A stretch of 64,000 nt of DNA from Pseudomonas pharyngis (GTDB lineage: Bacteria; Pseudomonadota; Gammaproteobacteria; Pseudomonadales; Pseudomonadaceae): contig NZ_BQID01000002.1 of NCBI RefSeq assembly GCF_021602345.1, positions 248,001 to 312,000 of the forward strand. Direction: 5' to 3'. The translations under genes and the position numbers were made by a program. Of this stretch, positions 58,639 to 64,000 are shown piece by piece. The notes beneath the pieces are model-generated. The model was not told where the DNA came from, made no database searches, and was given only the letters and a program-made list of their open reading frames with translations. Numbering within the stretch: position 1 is the first letter of the stretch; the number at the start of each line of letters is the position of its first letter.

Positions 58639-59714
58639 TGATTCCAGACCTGGTAGTACGCCTGCGCCGCGTACTGACTGGTGTACGGGCGCAGGGTGGC
58701 AGTGAGCGTCTCTTCGCCGGGGGCGATGGCATGACCTGAGGTCAGGTTGCGCAGCATGCCGTCGGCCAGTGCCTGTACATCGTTGACGATCACCAGTTGA
58801 CCGAGTCGGCCGTGGTCCAGCAGTTCTCTGGGCCCGGTCTCGCAATCGCAGGCCAGCACCGGCGTGCCCAGCGCCAACGCCTCGATCAGCACGGTCGGCA
58901 TGCCTTCTTGCAGCGAACTCAGAATGAACAGTCGGGCGTGCCTGAGCACGGGATAGGGATTGCTCATAAAACCGCTGAAGTGCACCCGTTGCGCGATACC
59001 CAATTGCCTGGCCTGGGTGACCAAGGCTTCGCGCAACGGGCCATCACCGACGATCACCAGATCCGGCAGCGCTGCGCTGCGCAGCGCCAAGGCGTAGGCA
59101 TCGAGCAGCAGATGAAACCCTTTGGGTTCGACCAGACGCCCCAGGCTCAGCCAGTAGTTGCGGGGCAATCCGGCCGGCCTGGGCGCTTGGGCGGCTTGAA
59201 ACAGTTGATCGGTGACGACGGCGTTGGGGCAATAGCGGATGCGCTGCCGGCCCCATGGCACGGTGTCGGCGAGGGTCTGACGCAGAGCCGAGGAGACCGT
59301 CACTACTTTGCCGCTGCCACACAGGTACAAGGCGTAGAGAAAGCGCAGGCTTGAGGGGCCGGTTTTCTGTTCGCTGCAATCGAGGGTCGCATGGCGGCTG
59401 TAGATGACTTTGCAGGCACTGCCCAGGGTGGCGAACCACGTGCAGAGGTTGGCCTGCTCCTTGGCGGAAATGAGATGGGTGACACCTTCGTGCCGTATGA
59501 GCCGGCGCAGCAAAACGATGGACTTGAACAGGCCGACGAGGCCGTTGCCGCCACCGCTGTAGGATTGAATGTCCCGGGCGTCGGGCATGTCTGCGTTCAT
59601 GACGAAAAAGCTCACCCGCCGGCCATCCTTGAGAAACTGCTCGGACAGCCGCTGCTGAACGCGCTCGACGCCACCGCCGGGCTTGAAATCCTTGAGGGTA
59701 AACAGGATGTGCAT
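58635..59714 (-). CDS. Glycosyltransferase family 4
   Basis: A 359-residue GT-B transferase with GGGVERVQQRLSEQF near the N-terminus, LGRLVEPKGFHLLL and SSLQEGMPTVLIEALALGTPVL (E-x7-E). ATG at 59714 has GGGGA 6 bases upstream; ATG at 59720, overlapping the GT26 stop as ATGA, is equally possible. It is paralogous to the GT4 directly downstream and adds a different position of the repeat. Confidence 0.9.
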   Translation of the reverse strand: MHILFTLKDFKPGGGVERVQQRLSEQFLKDGRRVSFFVMNADMPDARDIQSYSGGGNGLVGLFKSIVLLRRLIRHEGVTHLISAKEQANLCTWFATLGSACKVIYSRHATLDCSEQKTGPSSLRFLYALYLCGSGKVVTVSSALRQTLADTVPWGRQRIRYCPNAVVTDQLFQAAQAPRPAGLPRNYWLSLGRLVEPKGFHLLLDAYALALRSAALPDLVIVGDGPLREALVTQARQLGIAQRVHFSGFMSNPYPVLRHARLFILSSLQEGMPTVLIEALALGTPVLACDCETGPRELLDHGRLGQLVIVNDVQALADGMLRNLTSGHAIAPGEETLTATLRPYTSQYAAQAYYQVWNQ

Positions 59715-59716
59715 GG

Positions 59717-60421
59717 TCATTCCCCAACGCTGATGGCGACTTTGTGTCGAACGATCATGTTCAGCAGGTGCAGGAAGTTGCTCGGGTAATCGATGAGGTA
59801 GCGTTTGATCGTGTGGGGCTCGCGGTACATGCGATAGAACGCGCGCAAGTGCAGGCGATTGATCAGCGCCGGGTAGTACTGCCGCGTCGCCAGAGCTTCC
59901 TGGCGGATGAACCCGCCACAGCTGAAGGCGACCCCGCGAAAGCCTGCGCGCAGGGCATCCTGCTCGAACTGCTCTTGCCGTCCGGCGCCCAGGCCGACGA
60001 TCAGAATGTCCGCTGCGCTGCGACAGATGTCGTACCGAATGTCTTCGGCCTGGGCAGCGTCGAAATAGCCGTTGTGATAGCCGGCGATGCTCAGTTGCGG
60101 ATAAAGGCTCTTGATCTTGCTGATGAACAGGTCGAGTTCGGCTTGTCGGGCGCCGACGAAATAAACCCGTTTGCCCTGTTGCTCGGCGCTGCGCAGCACA
60201 ACGTCGGCTATCGAGGTGAAGTCGAAGCTGACCCGGCCAATCGGTCTGCCGGTGATGCGAGACATGAAGGTCGACATCAGCATGCCGTCGCAAAAATAGG
60301 CAACGCTGCTCGGGTTTTGCTCGAAAAAACTGCCGATCGAGGCAAAGTTAATGAAGGAATAGGCTTGGTTGGCCTCCAGCAATTTCGCCGAGTAGTGGCC
60401 GACTATCTCCAGTTTGAACAT
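59717..60421 (-). CDS. GT26 (WecG/TagA/CpsF/GumM-type) glycosyltransferase
   Basis: A 234-residue member of glycosyltransferase family 26. VYFVGARQAELD, YHNGYFDA and VGLGAGRQEQFEQD are characteristic blocks. The family includes GumM of xanthan synthesis, which adds glucuronic acid, and WecG, which adds ManNAcA. Because UDP-glucose dehydrogenase is encoded directly upstream, glucuronic acid transfer is the favoured inference. The ATG at 60421 has GAGGAG about 7 bases upstream. Confidence 0.88.
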   Translation of the reverse strand: MFKLEIVGHYSAKLLEANQAYSFINFASIGSFFEQNPSSVAYFCDGMLMSTFMSRITGRPIGRVSFDFTSIADVVLRSAEQQGKRVYFVGARQAELDLFISKIKSLYPQLSIAGYHNGYFDAAQAEDIRYDICRSAADILIVGLGAGRQEQFEQDALRAGFRGVAFSCGGFIRQEALATRQYYPALINRLHLRAFYRMYREPHTIKRYLIDYPSNFLHLLNMIVRHKVAISVGE

Positions 60422-60434
60422 GGCGCGGCTCCTC

Positions 60435-61775
60435 TCAGAGAACTGAAGGGGTCTGCCGACCCACGGAGACGTAGGTGAACCCACGTTTGCTCAAACGCTG
60501 CGGATCGAACAGATTGCGCCCGTCGAAAATCAACGGCTGTTTGAGCAACCGGCTGAGCTGGTCGAAGTCCGGTGCCCGAAACGATTGCCACTCGGTGACG
60601 ATGATCAGGGCGTCGGCATTTTTCAGCGCCGCTTCCTTGGTGCCTGTCAGCGTCAGGTCGTCGCGCGAGCCGTAAAGGCGCTGGGCCTCTTCCATGGCTT
60701 TGGGATCAAACGCCTGCACGCTGGCGCCGGCTTGCCACAAAGCCTCCATCAGTACCCGGCTGGGGGCTTCGCGCATGTCGTCGGTATTGGGTTTGAAACT
60801 CAGCCCCCACAGGGCAAACGTCTTGCCGCGAAGGTGGCCGTCGAAGTGATCGAATACCTTGCGATAGAGGCTGGCTTTCTGTTCCTGGTTGCGCGCCTCC
60901 ACGGCCTTGAGCACCCGGGCGTCGATGTCGACACCGTCGGCCGCCTGTATCAGCGCTTTCACGTCTTTGGGAAAGCACGAGCCGCCGTAGCCCAGACCTG
61001 GGTAGATGAACTGGTAACCGATGCGCGGGTCGGCGCCGATGCCGTGGCGCACTTTTTCAATGTCGGCGCCGAGCCTTTCGGCGAGGCAGGCCATTTCGTT
61101 CATGAAGCTGATCTTGGTCGCCAGCATGCAGTTGGCGGCGTACTTGGTCAGCTCGGCGCTGCGAACGTCCATGACAATGATTTTTTCGCGGCTGCGATTG
61201 AACGGTTCATACAGTTCGCGCATGACCTCTTCGGCACGCGGGCTGTCGGTGCCGATGATGATCCGGTCCGGGCGCATGCAGTCTTCGACCGCGCAGCCTT
61301 CCTTGAGAAATTCCGGGTTTGAAACCACGTCGAACGTCAGATCGCCGCGACCGTTGTCGGCCAGCACCTGCTCGATACACGCGCGAACTCGGTCCCCCGT
61401 ACCGACGGGCACGGTGGATTTGTCGACGATGATCTGGTGCCGATCCATGTTCAGCGCGATGGTCTGCGCCACGCTCAGCACGTATTGGAGATCCGCCGAA
61501 CCGTCTTCGTCGGGCGGTGTGCCGACGGCGATCAACAGCACATCGCCATGGTGAACGGCGTCCACCAGGTCTGTGCCGAACCGCAGCCGGCCGCTTTGGT
61601 AGTTGTCGCGCACCAGGCTTTTCAGGCCCGGTTCGTAGAGCGGCAGCGTGCCCTCTTTCAATGCCTCGACCCTGCCGGCGTCGACGTCGACGCAAAGTAC
61701 GTTGTGCCCGACCTCGGCCAATGCAGCACCCTGGACAAGGCCTACGTAACCAATACCGAATACGCTCACATTCAT
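60435..61775 (-). CDS. ugd: UDP-glucose 6-dehydrogenase, exopolysaccharide copy
   Basis: A 446-residue homologue of the arn-linked enzyme. It has GIGYVGL at the N-terminus and the catalytic C267 in [10 protein letters not shown]. Large blocks are identical between the two copies (for example [20 protein letters not shown]), while the C-terminal third diverges. GAGG lies about 8 bases before the ATG. It supplies UDP-glucuronate for the acidic residue of the exopolysaccharide. Confidence 0.94.
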   Translation of the reverse strand: MNVSVFGIGYVGLVQGAALAEVGHNVLCVDVDAGRVEALKEGTLPLYEPGLKSLVRDNYQSGRLRFGTDLVDAVHHGDVLLIAVGTPPDEDGSADLQYVLSVAQTIALNMDRHQIIVDKSTVPVGTGDRVRACIEQVLADNGRGDLTFDVVSNPEFLKEGCAVEDCMRPDRIIIGTDSPRAEEVMRELYEPFNRSREKIIVMDVRSAELTKYAANCMLATKISFMNEMACLAERLGADIEKVRHGIGADPRIGYQFIYPGLGYGGSCFPKDVKALIQAADGVDIDARVLKAVEARNQEQKASLYRKVFDHFDGHLRGKTFALWGLSFKPNTDDMREAPSRVLMEALWQAGASVQAFDPKAMEEAQRLYGSRDDLTLTGTKEAALKNADALIIVTEWQSFRAPDFDQLSRLLKQPLIFDGRNLFDPQRLSKRGFTYVSVGRQTPSVL

Positions 61776-61842
61776 GGTCGAACCTCAGATCGTGGTGACG
61801 GTTATCAACGGTCGGGCAGGGGACGGCAGAGTTGGGGCGGGC

Positions 61843-63234
61843 TTAGTAGATGTTTTTCGAGAACAGCGTGAAGGGGGTCTTGATGAGGATTTTGATGTCG
61901 AGCCACAGCGACCACTGGTTGATGTAGTTGAGGTCCTGGGCGACGCGCAGCTGCATCTTTTCCACGGTCTCGGTTTCGCCACGATGGCCGGTGATCTGGG
62001 CCAGCCCGGTGATCCCCGGCTTGAGGCGATGCCGGGCCATGTAGGCGCGCACCTTGCCGGTGTAATAAAGGTTGTGGGTGACGGCATGCGGACGCGGGCC
62101 GACCAGGGCCATGCGGCCGGACAGCACATTGAACAGCTGTGGCAATTCGTCGATGGAACTGCGGCGCAGAAAACCGCCGATCGGCGTCAGGCGATCATCG
62201 TTGCGGGTGGCCTGCCGAACCTGCTGGTCGTCGTGGACGTGCATCGAGCGAAACTTCCAGACCTTGATCACTTCGCCGTTGCAACCGTGACGGTTCTGCT
62301 TGAACAGCACCGGGCCGGCGGAGGTCAGCTTGACGGCGATGGCCACCACCAGCAGCACCGGGCTGAGCAGGATAATCGCCAGGGCGGCAAGGCTGCGTTC
62401 AAACAGATCCTTGCAAAACAGGCTGGCAGGGTGCGAGCTGATCAGGCTCTCGTTGAGGTAGATGGCCGGCATTCGCTCGATTTCCGAGATCGAATGGTTG
62501 AGCAGCACCATGCTGCCGAAATCCGGTATCCACACCACGTCGACGTTCATGTCCAGCAGGTCGATGTAGAGCGCTTCGATGGTGGCGGCATGGGCCATTG
62601 GCAGCACGATATAGACGCGGCGCACTTCCTGGCCCGTGATGATCTCGCGGATGGCGGAAACGTGGCCGAGCAACGGCAGAATGCTGGGTGCAGGGCCGCA
62701 GCTGTCCTCGGCGGCAATGAAGCCCAGCACCAGCGCGCGGTTCGGTCGGGACAGTTTTTTCGCCAGTTCATGGGCCGTCGGGCAGGTACCGATGATCACC
62801 GAACGGCGTCCGTTGCAGACCTTGCGCGAGTACAGGCGGGCCAGGTAATGCAGGGGCAGAAAGCTCAAGGCCTGAACCACAAAACCCAGCACCGCCCAGA
62901 CCATGATCACCTGGCGTGAATAAATGGCGCTGGTCTGGGTGAAGAACGCAATCGCCGCCAGTACGGCCAGCAGGGTCAACCACCCGGCCAGCAATCTGCC
63001 GAGCCCGACCAGCAGGCCATGGCGCTTGTGGTAGACCTGCATCACGCTGTAGATCGGCACCGAGCCGAGCACCGTCAGAATGATCAGGATGCGATATTCG
63101 CTGGTCAGACTGCCGACGCGCCAATGCACGAGCAATATCAACAGCGCCGTCACCAGCGACAGCGCGCAAAGCCACTGGCCCCAGAACGTCAGGCCTCGGC
63201 GGTGTGTCATGTGAGCGGTATAGAGCGATGTCAT
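61843..63234 (-). CDS. Undecaprenyl-phosphate glucose phosphotransferase (WcaJ/GumD-like)
   Basis: A 463-residue polyprenyl glycosylphosphotransferase. Four to five N-terminal helices and a CoA-binding-like middle domain (RRSVIIGTCPTAHELA) are followed by the catalytic bacterial sugar transferase domain (about 270-463) with KFRSMHVHDD, SSIDELPQLFNVL and GPRPHAV. It starts the repeat unit by placing glucose-1-phosphate on undecaprenyl phosphate. GAGG lies about 12 bases before the ATG at 63234; upstream in-frame codons overlap low-quality sequence and are not used. Confidence 0.9.
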   Translation of the reverse strand: MTSLYTAHMTHRRGLTFWGQWLCALSLVTALLILLVHWRVGSLTSEYRILIILTVLGSVPIYSVMQVYHKRHGLLVGLGRLLAGWLTLLAVLAAIAFFTQTSAIYSRQVIMVWAVLGFVVQALSFLPLHYLARLYSRKVCNGRRSVIIGTCPTAHELAKKLSRPNRALVLGFIAAEDSCGPAPSILPLLGHVSAIREIITGQEVRRVYIVLPMAHAATIEALYIDLLDMNVDVVWIPDFGSMVLLNHSISEIERMPAIYLNESLISSHPASLFCKDLFERSLAALAIILLSPVLLVVAIAVKLTSAGPVLFKQNRHGCNGEVIKVWKFRSMHVHDDQQVRQATRNDDRLTPIGGFLRRSSIDELPQLFNVLSGRMALVGPRPHAVTHNLYYTGKVRAYMARHRLKPGITGLAQITGHRGETETVEKMQLRVAQDLNYINQWSLWLDIKILIKTPFTLFSKNIY

Positions 63235-63382
63235 GGGCTTAACCTCGAGACAGCATTCATGCATCAGCGCGAATCGAGCAGGCACGGCGTGCCTCCCGAT
63301 GGCTTTTCCGTAGCTCGGCGGAGGTGAAGCGAGTAGTGCGTTGGCAGAAGAGGGCGTAGCGGCGGGCGTACGCGCCCGATGG

Positions 63383-64000
63383 TTACCTGGGCGCGAAATC
63401 GTAGTTATAGAACGCCCGGGAGTGGTGGTAGCCGTACTTGCGCGCCTTGCGCAGGTCGACCTGGTTGAGCACCGTGCCAAAGACCGGCACATGGCTTTGT
63501 TGCAACATGGCAATCCCTCGCTGAACCTGGCTGATCGACGTGCTGTCAGCCTTCACGACATAGATCACCGCGTCCGAATGTTTTGCCAGCAGCAGCGCGT
63601 CACTGATCATCTCCGCTGGGGGAGAATCGATGATGATGTGGCGATAACGTGACCTGAGCGCTTCGAGCATGCGCGCCATGCGCGGCGAGCTGAGCAAATC
63701 CTGTGGCGGTGGCTGAACCGGGTTGAGCGGATCGCCAGGGGACGGCAGGCGTGGCGCAACGAACATATCCAGCGACGGCGGCAAGACCTTCCCGGCCGGC
63801 AGCATGTCCAGATTGCCCACTGAAACAATGCAGTCTTCAAGCCTGGCCGTGCCGGCAATGACATTCGCCAGTCCGGGGCTGTCCGGCGGAAAATCGAAGT
63901 TCAGCGACAGGGTTGGCTGACGCATGTCGGCATCGATCAGCAGCACGCGTTCCAGCGGTGTCAGCGAACTGGCGAGGTTGGTGGCGATGGTGCTTTTACC
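63383..64000 (-). CDS. Wzc/CpsD-type tyrosine autokinase (5' end outside window)
   Basis: Only the C-terminal 205 residues are present. The visible part starts in the Walker A' motif GKSTIATN, then LLIDADMRQPTLS (Walker A'/B region) and HIIIDSPP. The C-terminal tail KYGYHHSRAFYNYDF carries the tyrosine cluster that is autophosphorylated in this family. These kinases control polymer length and export together with the outer-membrane Wza channel. It is transcribed toward the phosphotransferase gene, with a 148-bp gap (63235-63382) that shows no gene. The upstream chain-length domain and Wza are expected beyond the window. Confidence 0.93.
   Translation of the reverse strand, partial: GKSTIATNLASSLTPLERVLLIDADMRQPTLSLNFDFPPDSPGLANVIAGTARLEDCIVSVGNLDMLPAGKVLPPSLDMFVAPRLPSPGDPLNPVQPPPQDLLSSPRMARMLEALRSRYRHIIIDSPPAEMISDALLLAKHSDAVIYVVKADSTSISQVQRGIAMLQQSHVPVFGTVLNQVDLRKARKYGYHHSRAFYNYDFAPR

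Overview
The window looks like chromosomal DNA of a fluorescent-group Pseudomonas. Coding density and G+C are high, operons are long with many 4-bp stop/start overlaps (ATGA/GTGA), and REP-like inverted repeats lie between genes. The complete arnBCADTEF-ugd set, the leucine/valine/isoleucine-type acyl-CoA genes and the Wzx/Wzy exopolysaccharide cluster also fit that genus. No rRNA, tRNA, CRISPR array, insertion sequence or prophage was recognised. All assignments come from reading the sequence; no database search was run.

Layout. (1) 1-5.5 kb: branched-chain acyl-CoA catabolism in two convergent blocks (SDR tail, thiolase, acyl-CoA dehydrogenase, enoyl-CoA hydratase on +; a second acyl-CoA dehydrogenase and a 3-hydroxyisobutyryl-CoA hydrolase on -), with a REP doublet between them. 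(2) 5.7-9.8 kb: a tightly coupled four-gene minus-strand operon of unknown purpose: acyl-CoA-oxidase-like protein without the expected catalytic Glu, cytochrome P450, Rid-family protein without the usual Arg, and an HSL-type esterase. (3) 10.2-21.3 kb: a LysR-controlled catabolic/uptake locus: argininosuccinate-lyase-like lyase, polar amino acid ABC transporter, two polysaccharide-deacetylase-fold proteins (one with a degraded metal site), an MmgE/PrpD protein and an MFS carrier, then an HPP membrane protein behind a terminator-like hairpin. A GNAT gene closes the region.

(4) 21.4-31.8 kb: the lipid A aminoarabinose operon arnBCADTEF followed by ugd and an extra PMT-type membrane glycosyltransferase. 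(5) 32.1-36.8 kb: an orphan tyrosine recombinase and an iron(III)-type ABC transporter with a candidate Fur site. (6) 37-42.8 kb: a second ArnT with its own PMT companion, an Ais-like histidine phosphatase, and a divergent sensor kinase that has no response regulator beside it. (7) 42.7-45 kb: pqiB and pqiC without pqiA. (8) 45-50 kb: a gamma-glutamyl-polyamine module (PuuA-like synthetase, polyamine-binding protein, PuuB-like oxidase) with a divergent AraC regulator.

(9) 50-64 kb: an exopolysaccharide operon on the minus strand, running from a Wzc-type tyrosine kinase (cut by the window edge) through a GumD/WcaJ-type initiating transferase, UDP-glucose dehydrogenase, a GT26 (WecG/GumM) transferase, two GT4, Wzy, GT2, Wzx and GalE to a secreted LamG-GH16 hydrolase and an acyltransferase. 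It predicts an acidic, probably glucuronic-acid-containing and O-acylated, Wzx/Wzy-dependent polysaccharide with its own trimming enzyme. The least explained systems are regions 2 and 3, followed by the second ArnT module and the exopolysaccharide operon.
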